Translations under genes and position numbers: made by a program
Origin: Teredinibacter purpureus
Lineage (GTDB): Bacteria > Pseudomonadota > Gammaproteobacteria > Pseudomonadales > Cellvibrionaceae
Assembly (NCBI RefSeq): GCF_014217335.1
Contig: NZ_CP060092.1
Span: 1,567,501 to 1,631,500 of the forward strand
Reading direction: 5' to 3'
DNA length: 64,000 bases
Notes under the pieces: model-generated
Database searches by the model: none
Told to the model about the DNA's origin: nothing
Seen by the model: only the letters and a program-made list of their open reading frames with translations
Part shown: one piece after another, positions 1-8,230 of the stretch
Layout: each line of letters begins with the position of its first letter
How positions within the stretch are numbered: position 1 is the stretch's first letter

Positions 1-2
1 AC

Positions 3-161
3 CGAATTCGTGAAGAGGTAGGTCGTATTCTTAAATCGTATGGCGCGGGTAGTGGCCATGTATTTAATCTCGGGCACGGTATCACGCCAGAAGTAGACCC
101 AGAGCATGCCGGAGCTTTCATTAATGCGGTACACGACCTATCAAGTGAATATCACGGCTGA
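3..161 (+). CDS. hemE: Uroporphyrinogen decarboxylase, C-terminal end (partial)
   Basis: The window opens inside this gene; 52 codons and a TGA stop are visible. HemE removes the four acetate carboxyl groups of uroporphyrinogen III to give coproporphyrinogen III in cytosolic haem synthesis. The visible tail contains the family's C-terminal signature: a [14 protein letters not shown] stretch followed by a D/E-P-E-H-A segment and a helix ending near the stop. The start, the active-site Asp and the upstream neighbours lie outside the window. The 262 bases that follow, up to the next gene, hold no convincing gene; a weak inverted repeat near 177-201 could aid termination but lacks a good T tract. 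Confidence 0.95.
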   Translation, partial: RIREEVGRILKSYGAGSGHVFNLGHGITPEVDPEHAGAFINAVHDLSSEYHG

Positions 162-423
162 AACATATCGATTAATGGTATTTGGTAATTAGCAATACCT
201 TTGTTTATATTTATATCGAATATAAACCCTAATAAAGTATGTGTCTGGTCGTCAATTTCTTCGATTCGCCAATCAATTGCCCTTACGCAATAAGGGCTCT
301 TACGCTTATAATTTGATCGGAGCATTTTGGCGCGAAAATACACTTTTCGTGCTAGTCTACGACGTCACTCCGAAAAATGAGGAGTGGTGACATAATAGAG
401 CCTTTGCGTAAGAGGATAATTTC

Positions 424-1803
424 TTGGGAATTAAGCAGGTCAAGATTGATGCCAACGAGCTAACCGTTGGCATGTTTGTGTCTGGTCTAGATAGGCCATG
501 GACGCAAACGCCTTTTCCGCTCCAAGGGTTCTATATTCGCGACCTTGATGAAATTAAAGAACTAAAGGTGCACTGCAATTTTGTTTACATCGATGTTGCT
601 AAGGGCACCGCACCGGTAAAAACCAATCTTAGAAAGCTAACGGCTCGCTCTAGCGGTGGGCGAAAAGCTGCTCGCGCACCGAAGCTCACACGAATAGTGG
701 ATGTGGCGCCGTTAAAAATTCGGCGCGATGTGTATCGCGAAATTGATCCTCTCGAAAAAGAAATTGGCCCTGCACGCGAACTTCATCAGCAAATGTATGA
801 TGCGGTCGGCAGCGTCATGGGGCATGTTAATCAAGATCATCATCATGTGCCCATAAATGAAACTAAGCGTGTGGCGAGCCAAATGGTCGATAGCGTGCTG
901 CGCAGCCCCGATGCTTTTACGTGGTTAAGCCGCGTTCGCGATAAAGACGAATACACCTATTCTCATGCCGTACGTTCGGCGGTTTGGGCCATTTTATTTG
1001 GTCGACATATAGGCCTGCCTAAAGCAGATTTAGATGTTTTGGCGATGGGGGTACTCCTTAAAGATATTGGTAAAACACGTTTGCCCCGGCATTTGCTTGA
1101 GAAAAAACAGCGTAGCGAAACTGAGCAAGAGGCGTATGAGAAGTTTATCGATTACGGTGTAGAAATTTTACGTAAGCTGCCCGATGTTCAGCCGCGTGTA
1201 ACGTCCGTTGTTAAAACGCATTGTGAACGCGTAAATGGCAGTGGTTATCCGCAGCATTTGCGCGGTGATAAAATTCCTTTACTGGGTAAGATTGCGGGTA
1301 TTGTCACTTTTTACGATGAAACGGTGAACCCGCGTGGTGAAGGGCATCCGCTATCACCGTCTAAAGCTGTCGCGAGACTGTATGAATTACGGGAAGTGGA
1401 ATTTCAAGAAGAATTGGTTGTAGAATTTATTCGGGCGATTGGTTTATACCCAACAGGCACATTAGTTGAATTGTCTACGGGCGAAGTGGGTGTTGTGGTT
1501 GAGCAAAATTTTGATCGACGTTTGAAGCCTGTCGTAATGGTCGTTCTAGATGCTTACAAGCAACTATTGCGTGCGCCCGAATTAGTTAATTTAGCGGCAG
1601 AAGAGCGCGATAAACAAGCAAAATTAGATTCCGGTAAGTACCATCCGTCTGAAATACAGCGTATTGAAATTTTGCAAGATTTACAGCCGGGCGCTTATGA
1701 CATAGATGTGGCCGGTATTCGCGATAAATACATTCAACGCAAGCAAGGCAAAGGCCTGCTGGGGTTGTTTAAGCGTTCAGGGTTAAAGCTACCGGGCTTT
1801 TAA
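424..1803 (+). CDS. DUF3391 / degenerate HD-GYP domain protein
   Basis: The 459-residue protein has an N-terminal DUF3391-type region (about residues 1-130) followed by an HD-GYP region (about 160-380). HD-GYP enzymes hydrolyse cyclic di-GMP through metal ions held by conserved His and Asp residues. Several of these are altered here. His181 (SHAVRSAV) is kept, but the HD pair reads Lys213-Asp214 (LLKDIGK). The HHE motif reads His266-Cys267-Glu268, and the Asp of the VADxYDAL motif appears to be Thr295. The GYP loop itself is kept (NGSGYP, 271-276). It may therefore bind rather than cleave cyclic di-GMP. The start is a TTG at 424, preceded by AGAGGA. It converges with the alkyltransferase gene, only 3 bases apart. 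Confidence 0.85.
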   Translation: MGIKQVKIDANELTVGMFVSGLDRPWTQTPFPLQGFYIRDLDEIKELKVHCNFVYIDVAKGTAPVKTNLRKLTARSSGGRKAARAPKLTRIVDVAPLKIRRDVYREIDPLEKEIGPARELHQQMYDAVGSVMGHVNQDHHHVPINETKRVASQMVDSVLRSPDAFTWLSRVRDKDEYTYSHAVRSAVWAILFGRHIGLPKADLDVLAMGVLLKDIGKTRLPRHLLEKKQRSETEQEAYEKFIDYGVEILRKLPDVQPRVTSVVKTHCERVNGSGYPQHLRGDKIPLLGKIAGIVTFYDETVNPRGEGHPLSPSKAVARLYELREVEFQEELVVEFIRAIGLYPTGTLVELSTGEVGVVVEQNFDRRLKPVVMVVLDAYKQLLRAPELVNLAAEERDKQAKLDSGKYHPSEIQRIEILQDLQPGAYDIDVAGIRDKYIQRKQGKGLLGLFKRSGLKLPGF

Positions 1804-1806
1804 CCT

Positions 1807-2658
1807 TTATGGTATTAACAACTCTTTTGCTAGGAGTAAGGTTTTTTTATCCAAGCCCCATCTATACCCTCCTAACAACCCGCTCTCCCGTATCACTCGA
1901 TGACACGGTATAAGCACTGCAACGGGATTTTTGCCAATGGCGGTGCCTGCCGCTCGGCTGGCGTTTGGGTTACCTACTTTAACCGCTACTTCACCATAAC
2001 AAAGCGTCGTGCCCTGCGGTATATTGAGCAGGGCTCGCCAAACGGCTATTTGAAAGTTGGTGCCTTGCACGTATAGTTTCAGCGTTCCGTTTTTCACGCT
2101 CGGTTTTGAAAATATCCTATTCAACCACTGTTGTGCCTCGGTAGGTTGTTCTTCCCAACGAGCTGCAGACCATTGTTGTCGAAGGTGTTTGTTGTCGCGC
2201 TCAGCACCGTCATAACGTGTAAACTTTAAGCTGTGAATACCTCGTTTGGTCCAACATAGTCGAGCAATACCCAGTGGCGTATTTCCTTCTCCAAAGTAAA
2301 ACGTTAATCCTTCCCCGCGGGCTTTGATATCCCCTGGTGTGACAGCTTCTAGTGATACAAGGTGGTCGTGGAGGCGGCTACTACTGGACAAACCTAGTGC
2401 GTTGCTCGTTTCAATGCAGGAGTGCTGTTCAGCAAGTATTGGTTTAGCGTTTTCTACGGTGACGCACTGTAAAAACTGTTTAGGGCTTATGCCAACCCAC
2501 TGCTTAAATAAATGATGAAGGTGGTCTGAACTCATGTTGAGCTGTTGTGCTATGTTCGCAACGCTAGGTTGCGAGCGAAAGTGAAGGCGCAAATATTCAA
2601 TTGCCGCGCACATGCGCTGAAAGCGCTTATGCGTAGGGGTGCTCGCAGAATTATTCAT
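1807..2658 (-). CDS. AraC-type HTH / methylated-DNA-protein cysteine methyltransferase
   Basis: This protein repairs O6-alkylguanine by moving the alkyl group onto its own cysteine. The 283 residues hold an AraC-type helix-turn-helix region (about 10-105, with ANIAQQLNMSSDHLHHLFKQ) followed by an Ogt-like catalytic domain (about 120-283). The active motif PCHRV is present with Cys252. Compared with E. coli Ada (about 354 residues), the N-terminal zinc-cysteine domain that senses phosphotriester damage is absent. It therefore resembles the shorter Ada-like proteins known in other proteobacteria. Whether it still activates transcription cannot be told from sequence, so I assign no symbol. Confidence 0.88.
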   Translation of the reverse strand: MNNSASTPTHKRFQRMCAAIEYLRLHFRSQPSVANIAQQLNMSSDHLHHLFKQWVGISPKQFLQCVTVENAKPILAEQHSCIETSNALGLSSSSRLHDHLVSLEAVTPGDIKARGEGLTFYFGEGNTPLGIARLCWTKRGIHSLKFTRYDGAERDNKHLRQQWSAARWEEQPTEAQQWLNRIFSKPSVKNGTLKLYVQGTNFQIAVWRALLNIPQGTTLCYGEVAVKVGNPNASRAAGTAIGKNPVAVLIPCHRVIRESGLLGGYRWGLDKKTLLLAKELLIP

Positions 2659-2743
2659 AGATCGGGTCGCTCAGAGTCAAAGATGAGTGCCTACCAAAGC
2701 CGACGATAGTATTTTATTGTCAATTTGGCGACCCGCATCCTGC

Positions 2744-3604
2744 TTAATGACGTTTTTTTATCGTAGCCAAGGGCTCTCCCATTTTGACGGTGCGCCCAGG
2801 GGTCATACGTTCAAGCCAGTTGGTACTGTTTTCGGGCATCAATAACACGGCGGTTGAACCTAGTTTAAATCGCCCCATCTCGCTACCGCGGGTAAGTGAA
2901 ATAGGGGGGTGTTCGCCGTACTGCTGGCGTGTCACTTTATTGCCTCGAGGCGCGATTTCGCCAGCCCATACTGTTTCGATAGAGGCAACGATCATTGCGC
3001 CTACGAGTACTACAGCAACGGGCCCAACGTCCGTTTCGAAGATGGATACAACGCGTTCATTGCGCGCGAAAAGGTTGTCTACGTTGTTCACGGTCGTTGG
3101 GTTGACGGAGAAGAGTGCGCCGGGAACATGGATCATATCGGTGAGGGTGCCGCTTATGGGCATGTGTACGCGGTGATAATCTTTTGGGGATAAATATACG
3201 GTGCAATACTGGCCATTTTCAAACTTTTTAGCCAAAGTTTCGTCACCCCCCAGTAATGCTGTGGTCGAAAATGATTTTCCTTTTGCTTGGAAAATTGTAT
3301 TGCCGTTAATAGTGCCTGCTTGGCTAATAGCGCCGTCAGCGGGGCATAATAAAGCATTTTCTTCTTCCTCCAGTGGTCGTGCTTCGGGCTTTAAGGCTCG
3401 GCAAAAAAATGCGTTAAAACTTTTATACTCGAGAAGGCTTTCCTGCGCGGCCTCGGCCATATTGACATCAAAATTTGCAGCAAAACGCTGGATGAATAGG
3501 TTTTTTATCCACGTGATTTCGGTGCTGGCAAACCACCCTACAATGCGCGAGAGCAAGTGATGGGGGAGTATGTATTGCAGCAGTACAAATAAAAAAGATT
3601 TCAC
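2744..3604 (-). CDS. psd: Phosphatidylserine decarboxylase proenzyme
   Basis: Psd decarboxylates phosphatidylserine to phosphatidylethanolamine at the inner membrane. The 286 residues match the usual bacterial long-form size. The LGST self-cleavage motif sits at residues 248-251, so cleavage between Gly249 and Ser250 would yield the beta chain and a pyruvoyl-carrying alpha chain. The conserved DYHRVHMP segment around the middle is also visible. The gene overlaps the 3' end of rhdA by 4 bases, which indicates translational coupling on the minus strand. The rhdA-psd order is the same as in Pseudomonas. Confidence 0.96.
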   Translation of the reverse strand: MKSFLFVLLQYILPHHLLSRIVGWFASTEITWIKNLFIQRFAANFDVNMAEAAQESLLEYKSFNAFFCRALKPEARPLEEEENALLCPADGAISQAGTINGNTIFQAKGKSFSTTALLGGDETLAKKFENGQYCTVYLSPKDYHRVHMPISGTLTDMIHVPGALFSVNPTTVNNVDNLFARNERVVSIFETDVGPVAVVLVGAMIVASIETVWAGEIAPRGNKVTRQQYGEHPPISLTRGSEMGRFKLGSTAVLLMPENSTNWLERMTPGRTVKMGEPLATIKKRH

Positions 3605-4455
3605 AGCGTTGTTTCCTCAACCGGTGTGTTTGGATGGTTGCCCCATTCAGCCCAAGAGCCGTGATAGGCCTTAATGTTAAAACCGAGTAGTTTACCAACC
3701 AAATAGGTAAAACCCGAGCGGTGATGAGACTGGCAATGCGTAATAATCGAGTGCTTTTTTGTTAAGCCTACTGATTGCAAATAGTGTTCTGCATCGCTTC
3801 GTATTCGGTGGCCGTTTTGCGGTGCCATTAATTGTGTCCATTCACAATTAATGGCACCGGGAATGTGACCACCTTTACGTGCAAAAACTTTTTCGCCGCG
3901 AAACTCTTCTGGAGAGCGAGCATCCCAAATACGGGCATTGTTGTTGTTCAGCTCCGCCAGAATATCGGGAATTTCGGCGATAACGCCTGAGTGAATATTG
4001 AGGGCGGGTGATGTGGCGGAGGCTCTATGCTCGTGTTGTTCCACTGCTAGAGCGTTCTTCTTCCAGGCCAATAATCCTCCATTCACGTAGGAATAGTGTG
4101 GGTGCCCAATCACGTCTAATGTCCAAATGAATCGGCCTGCCCAGCCACCACCTTCATCGTCATAAACAATAAAATGTGTATTTGAGGTAAGGCCTAAATA
4201 GCCAAAAACCTGCTCTAGTTGCGCTAACGGCGGTATTTTACCTGGCGCAGGCGGGCGACCTGATAGTAGCGCGGTTGGGGGAAGATAGACGGCGTTAGGT
4301 ATGTGGCCAGCGCGATAAGATTGCTCGGAGCTTAAATCAATAATACAAATGGGCGGTAAGGCTTGTGTGTTGTAAGCCAGAGCGCTGGCTCTAGCGTCTA
4401 GATACTGGTGGAGTTCAACCGGTTCTATAACGGGCGGCAAAAGCGGGTTGAGCAT
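3601..4455 (-). CDS. rhdA: Thiosulfate sulfurtransferase (rhodanese)
   Basis: This two-domain rhodanese of 284 residues transfers sulfane sulfur to thiophilic acceptors in the cytosol. The N-terminal domain is the inactive copy. The C-terminal domain carries the catalytic cysteine, Cys241, in a loop reading CQSHHRS. This is close to the CQTHHRS loop of Azotobacter vinelandii RhdA. It differs from the CGSGVTA type of mercaptopyruvate sulfurtransferases and from the CRxGx[R/T] type of eukaryotic rhodanese. The loop is the reason for choosing RhdA over SseA. It overlaps psd downstream by 4 bases and lies 43 bases after rsgA on the same strand. Confidence 0.9.
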   Translation of the reverse strand: MLNPLLPPVIEPVELHQYLDARASALAYNTQALPPICIIDLSSEQSYRAGHIPNAVYLPPTALLSGRPPAPGKIPPLAQLEQVFGYLGLTSNTHFIVYDDEGGGWAGRFIWTLDVIGHPHYSYVNGGLLAWKKNALAVEQHEHRASATSPALNIHSGVIAEIPDILAELNNNNARIWDARSPEEFRGEKVFARKGGHIPGAINCEWTQLMAPQNGHRIRSDAEHYLQSVGLTKKHSIITHCQSHHRSGFTYLVGKLLGFNIKAYHGSWAEWGNHPNTPVEETTL

Positions 4456-4498
4456 AAAGATCCTTGTGGAGAAGCATGTGCGAGAGATCGTGGTAAGG

Positions 4499-5503
4499 CT
4501 ATAGCGATGGTTTTATATCGACGTCATTTAAGGTGTTAATGATGCGACAAAAGCTCTCATAACGTTCGGCGGATATAATCCCGTCTTGTTGCGCTGAGGT
4601 AATGGCGCATCCAGGCTCCTGTTGGTGCCTGCAATCTCTGAATTTACAATGCCCCGCACGTTGACGAAGCTCTATAAAACCGTGAATAACATCGTCCACG
4701 TTCATGTGCCATAGCCCAAAATCACGAATACCTGGTGAATCGATACAATTGCCGCCGTCAGGGAAGTGATAGAGCCTAGAATGGGTCGTGGTATGCCGGC
4801 CTTTAGCAATTTGTTCTGAAAGCTCTCCAATTTTAATATCTTCGTTGGGCAGTAACAGTTGAATAATGGACGATTTACCGACGCCAGATTGTCCCGCGAA
4901 AATACTGGTGACGTTGCGTAAATGTACTTTTAGGGTATCTAGCCCGTGTTCGCTTTTCGAAGACGCAAGCACAACGTCGTAACCGAGTAATTTATACTGA
5001 TGTAGCAGTTGTTGAATAGAGCAGCTCTCAGGCTCGCCGAGTAAATCGGCCTTATTGAGAAGTAATACCGGTTTTACGTCTAAATTTTCGGCGACTACGA
5101 GGTAGCGATCAATAAGCCCTGCGTGAGGCTCGGGTTCTACGGCTAGCGTGATAAGTACTTGATCGATATTGGCGGCAACATCGCGCATTTTTCCGTAGCT
5201 ATCGGGCCTTTGTAGGCGGTTACGGCTTTGCATTACAGAAACGACAACACCGCAATTATCGTCCTCTTGCTGCCAGATAACGTTGTCGCCCGTAACGATT
5301 TCCCCCAAGTTTGCACGCAGATAGCAGCGCCATAGAGTGCCATCTGCGGTCTCGATATCCGCTTGCTTTCCGTAGCGGGTTATAACCGTTCCGTGTTGCT
5401 CGGGCGCGCTAGAACGGCCTTCGTTGTCAGCATTCTTTCGGCGTTTCTTTTGGTTTTCTTCGATTCGTCGAGATTGCTGCTGGCTTAGCTTACGCTTGGT
5501 CAT
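4499..5503 (-). CDS. rsgA: Ribosome small-subunit-dependent GTPase A
   Basis: RsgA is a circularly permuted GTPase that checks late 30S subunit maturation. The 334 residues show a basic N-terminal tail, an OB-fold region, then the G motifs in permuted order: NKAD (G4) first, GQSGVGKSS (G1) next, and DSPGIRDF (G3) last. A C-terminal zinc finger follows, with Cys and His in CKFRDCRHQQEPGC. It is divergent from orn, with a 148-base shared upstream region. In Pseudomonas aeruginosa motAB lies between rsgA and rhdA; here only 43 bases separate them. Confidence 0.97.
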   Translation of the reverse strand: MTKRKLSQQQSRRIEENQKKRRKNADNEGRSSAPEQHGTVITRYGKQADIETADGTLWRCYLRANLGEIVTGDNVIWQQEDDNCGVVVSVMQSRNRLQRPDSYGKMRDVAANIDQVLITLAVEPEPHAGLIDRYLVVAENLDVKPVLLLNKADLLGEPESCSIQQLLHQYKLLGYDVVLASSKSEHGLDTLKVHLRNVTSIFAGQSGVGKSSIIQLLLPNEDIKIGELSEQIAKGRHTTTHSRLYHFPDGGNCIDSPGIRDFGLWHMNVDDVIHGFIELRQRAGHCKFRDCRHQQEPGCAITSAQQDGIISAERYESFCRIINTLNDVDIKPSL

Positions 5504-5651
5504 GAGTGGCCAATAGGGAGCGTGTTATCGTGGAGCCTGTCTGATCATTTGGCTCACGAACACGCAGAGATATGAGGTGTGAGGGTCGGGGGGTGTGCCT
5601 GCTAATGGGAACTTCCTCTTCGAGCTGCTAGAATTCGGAAGTTGCATTGTA

Positions 5652-6209
5652 ATGGAAAAAACTATGGCTAACAGCGAAAACAACCTTATTTGGATTGATC
5701 TGGAGATGACCGGATTGATTCCTGAGCATGATGTCATCATCGAAATAGCTACAGTTGTTACTGATGCGAACCTCAATACGCTTGCTGAAGGGCCCGTTAT
5801 GGCCATTTATCAGCCTGATGCGGTAATGAATCAAATGGATGAGTGGTGTACCACGCAGCATGGGCATTCAGGATTAACGCAACGGGTGAAAGCGAGCGAG
5901 GTTTCTACGTCCGCGGCTGAACAGGCAACGTTGGATTTTCTCGCAGGCTGGGTGCCTGAAGGAAAGTCGCCAATGTGCGGTAATTCGATCGGGCAAGACC
6001 GGCGATTTTTACAACGTTTTATGCCGCGATTAGCGAATTATTTTCACTATCGCAACATTGATGTAAGCACGTTAAAAGAGTTGGCGTCTCGTTGGCAGCC
6101 CCACGTTCTTGACGGGTTTACCAAGCAAGGTTCTCACCTAGCGCTAGACGATATTCGTGAATCAATCGCGGAACTAAAGCACTATCGCGAACATTTTATT
6201 CGCCAATAG
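5652..6209 (+). CDS. orn: Oligoribonuclease
   Basis: Orn degrades 2-5 nucleotide RNAs, including pGpG, the product of cyclic di-GMP hydrolysis. The DEDDh exonuclease residues are visible in WIDLEMTG (Asp, Glu), [10 protein letters not shown] (Asp) and [10 protein letters not shown] (His, Asp). The open frame extends to 5595, but the extra 19 residues do not look like the family. ATG at 5652 has GGAAG about ten bases upstream; ATG at 5664 (MANSEN) is an equally possible start. The size (185 residues from 5652) fits the family. It is followed by a terminator-like hairpin. Confidence 0.95.
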   Translation: MEKTMANSENNLIWIDLEMTGLIPEHDVIIEIATVVTDANLNTLAEGPVMAIYQPDAVMNQMDEWCTTQHGHSGLTQRVKASEVSTSAAEQATLDFLAGWVPEGKSPMCGNSIGQDRRFLQRFMPRLANYFHYRNIDVSTLKELASRWQPHVLDGFTKQGSHLALDDIRESIAELKHYREHFIRQ

Positions 6210-6215
6210 ATAATT

Positions 6216-6243
6216 ACGCGTCATACCGTTGACGCGTTCTTTT
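6216..6243 (+). terminator. Intrinsic terminator after orn
   Basis: An 8-bp perfect stem (ACGCGTCA at 6216-6223 with TGACGCGT at 6230-6237) with a 6-base loop is followed by a T-rich run (TTCTTTT). It lies 7 bases after the orn stop. Confidence 0.7.
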
Positions 6244-6570
6244 ATCTATAGATCTTTTCCTTCTGCAAGTTAAAGTGCTTGCTTAAAAGTTGGTCTAAGC
6301 ACTGTCATCTATTGCCGCTTTTATTCTTTCCTTCAGGTGTATCATTGCACCTGTTATTCCATATTCTTCCTTGGTCTTATAAAGGAGGTTTTTAGCGCAA
6401 GCAGGTTTTTGACAAGCTTGCATATCAGGACGAAGCTTAAAGTAACAAACCGACTTAACGATTAATCTCAATCTTCGACATTGATGTTATTGAGGCTGGG
6501 TAATCGGTTTTTTTGGCGGTTATTTTATTGTTACGAGCTTCATTGTTACTAGCTCGAAGGAATGAGACCT
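6244..6570. other. Non-coding stretch with several small inverted repeats
   Basis: No open frame here looks real. Visible structure includes a 7-bp hairpin (AGTGCTT 6274-6280 with AAGCACT 6297-6303) and a 6-bp hairpin (GCAAGC 6397-6402 with GCTTGC 6416-6421). A Shine-Dalgarno-like AAAGGAGG near 6381-6388 has no start codon at a normal distance. The more elaborate T-ended element at 6447-6514 is listed separately. This could be a leader or a small RNA locus for the short gene downstream. Confidence 0.4.
6447..6514 (+). terminator. T-ended nested hairpin; possible sRNA end or leader terminator
   Basis: The outer arms AAACCGA (6447-6453) and TCGGTTT (6504-6510) enclose inner arms CTCAAT (6467-6472) and ATTGAG (6489-6494). 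The outer 3' arm runs directly into a stretch of seven T (6508-6514). The next gene starts 56 bases later. The shape fits the end of a small RNA or a leader transcript, but no promoter was identified with confidence. Confidence 0.35.
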
Positions 6571-6900
6571 ATGCAATTTCCCGATTCATCTGTACCTTTA
6601 TATTCTGTAGTCGAGTCTGACCTCTCATCGGTAACGGCTGCTGTGGCCGAACCTGAAAGTCGACGTGAGCGCAGGGACCAAAGTAAGCCAATTCCCATGA
6701 ATGTGGCTGAGTACATTAACGATGACCAAGTGATGTCGCTGCGCAATATGGAAAGCTTTGGTTGGCAGTTGGCCTTTGTTCGACGGCCGTTATTTCAAGA
6801 TGCTGTTGTTGTTGTTGTGAATGCCGATCAAAGTCAGTACGGCGTACTGGAGAGTGACGGTTCGATTAATATGAAGTCAATGCTTGAACTACGGCACTAG
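6571..6900 (+). CDS. Conserved-looking small protein of unknown function
   Basis: I do not recognise this family. The protein is about 109 residues, soluble, with no signal peptide or membrane segment. It has a Ser/Val-rich N-terminus, a basic stretch (ESRRERRDQ) and a C-terminal half that looks folded (WQLAFVRRPLF, VVVVVNADQ, YGVLESDG). ATG at 6571 is preferred over ATG at 6562 because AAGGA at 6557-6561 is 9 bases from the former and abuts the latter. It sits alone between orn and the MFS gene, behind a structured non-coding region. Confidence 0.65.
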   Translation: MQFPDSSVPLYSVVESDLSSVTAAVAEPESRRERRDQSKPIPMNVAEYINDDQVMSLRNMESFGWQLAFVRRPLFQDAVVVVVNADQSQYGVLESDGSINMKSMLELRH

Positions 6901-6976
6901 CTATATTTTATCGCGCATTAACGACCCAGCATAATTTTCTTCGTTTCCGCTATAGCGCTCTCCTTTCTTCTATATA

Positions 6977-8230
6977 ATGCCCGCCTCTTCAAATCCTGCA
7001 GGGGCGAGGTATTTCGTGCACACCAATAATCAATTTTTTGTGAAGGGTAAGTTTTTGCTGGCTTTTGGTTTTCTTGCCGTGTTTATGGGCAATTTTGGGC
7101 AATCATTTTTTCTCGGCACTTACGGCGCTAGCATTCAACAGTCGCTAGAGCTTTCGGCCTCGCGTTATGGATTGGTGTATTCCGTCGCTACATTGCTTGC
7201 AGGAACGAGTTTAATGTTGGTAGGAGGGTATATTGATCGATGGCCGCTCATGCGCTTTACCAGTTTTGTGGCCTTTGGTTTGATGTTTGGTTGTTTGCTG
7301 TTTGTGATTAGCGACAATATTTGGTGGTTGGGGTGTGCATTTTTTATGGTGAGGTTGTGTGGCCAAGGTTTGTTACCGCATACCGGTGTTACCACCATGG
7401 CGCGTTGTTTTTCGGGTCATAGAGGTAAGGCAATTAGTGTAGCGGCTTCTGGCGTGCCTGTTGGTGAAATATTACTACCGCTTGCCGCTACGTTGCTTAT
7501 CTCGTATTGGGGTTGGCAAAATAGTTGGATTGTTATTGTAATTTTTATTGCTATCGTATTTTTGCCGTTGAGCTACTTTTTACTGTCTAGCGCAAAGCGC
7601 AGAGGGTATGAGTTTTCGCCTGTTGTACGCGATGCAAGTGAGCAAGCAGAGGATCAAGGCCGAGGCGCAGTATTATCCGATGGACGTTTCTGGCGAGTGT
7701 TGCCTGCTGTGATTGCCGCACCGTTTGTGGTGACGGGTATTTTCATACATCAATCGTTCTTTTTGTTTGAAAAGCAATGGTCAATGGACGTATTTGCGGC
7801 AAGCTTTGTTGTTTATGGTGTTGTGCATTGGCTTGCATCTCTGGTTGCAGGCTTATTGGTCGATCGCTACAGCGCTGCTCGATTGCTGCCTTTTTATAAT
7901 CTGCCCTTATTATTGGCGATGCTTGCCGTTGCCTTTTTAGAGGGGCCGGTTGTCGCAGGCGTTATGTTGGCGTTACTGGGTATGTCGATTGGTTGTAGCG
8001 GTCCCATTACTGGAGCGTTATGGGCGGAAGTATACGGAACTGGGAGGTTAGGTAGTATTCGTTCAATGACATCGTCATTTGGTGTTTGGTCTACCTCATT
8101 ATCGCCATTGTTGTTTGGTGTGCTTATCGACAATCATATGAGCGCGGTGACTTTAGCTGTGATTTTAGCGGTCGCGGTGAGTGGGGCGTGCGTGTTAGCT
8201 GCGTTCTCCTATCCTGTCAAAAAAGTCTAA
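6977..8230 (+). CDS. Major facilitator superfamily transporter
   Basis: This is a 417-residue, strongly hydrophobic protein with about twelve predicted membrane segments arranged as two halves. A charged loop near residues 210-230 (RDASEQAEDQGRG) separates them. The pattern fits a proton-coupled MFS permease of the inner membrane; the loop between segments 2 and 3 has the YIDRWPLMR stretch where MFS proteins carry their Asp-Arg signature. The substrate cannot be told. The last 4 bases overlap the end of queG, which converges on it. The exact start is uncertain: the residues before the first membrane segment are about 25 and include alternative GTG codons. Confidence 0.85.
   Translation: MPASSNPAGARYFVHTNNQFFVKGKFLLAFGFLAVFMGNFGQSFFLGTYGASIQQSLELSASRYGLVYSVATLLAGTSLMLVGGYIDRWPLMRFTSFVAFGLMFGCLLFVISDNIWWLGCAFFMVRLCGQGLLPHTGVTTMARCFSGHRGKAISVAASGVPVGEILLPLAATLLISYWGWQNSWIVIVIFIAIVFLPLSYFLLSSAKRRGYEFSPVVRDASEQAEDQGRGAVLSDGRFWRVLPAVIAAPFVVTGIFIHQSFFLFEKQWSMDVFAASFVVYGVVHWLASLVAGLLVDRYSAARLLPFYNLPLLLAMLAVAFLEGPVVAGVMLALLGMSIGCSGPITGALWAEVYGTGRLGSIRSMTSSFGVWSTSLSPLLFGVLIDNHMSAVTLAVILAVAVSGACVLAAFSYPVKKV

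Noticed and set aside
152..343. 63-codon open frame on the minus strand after hemE
   Set aside because: It overlaps the hemE end, has no ribosome site and no recognisable content.
5595..5651. N-terminal extension of orn
   Set aside because: The 19 added residues do not belong to the family, and a later ATG with a ribosome site exists.
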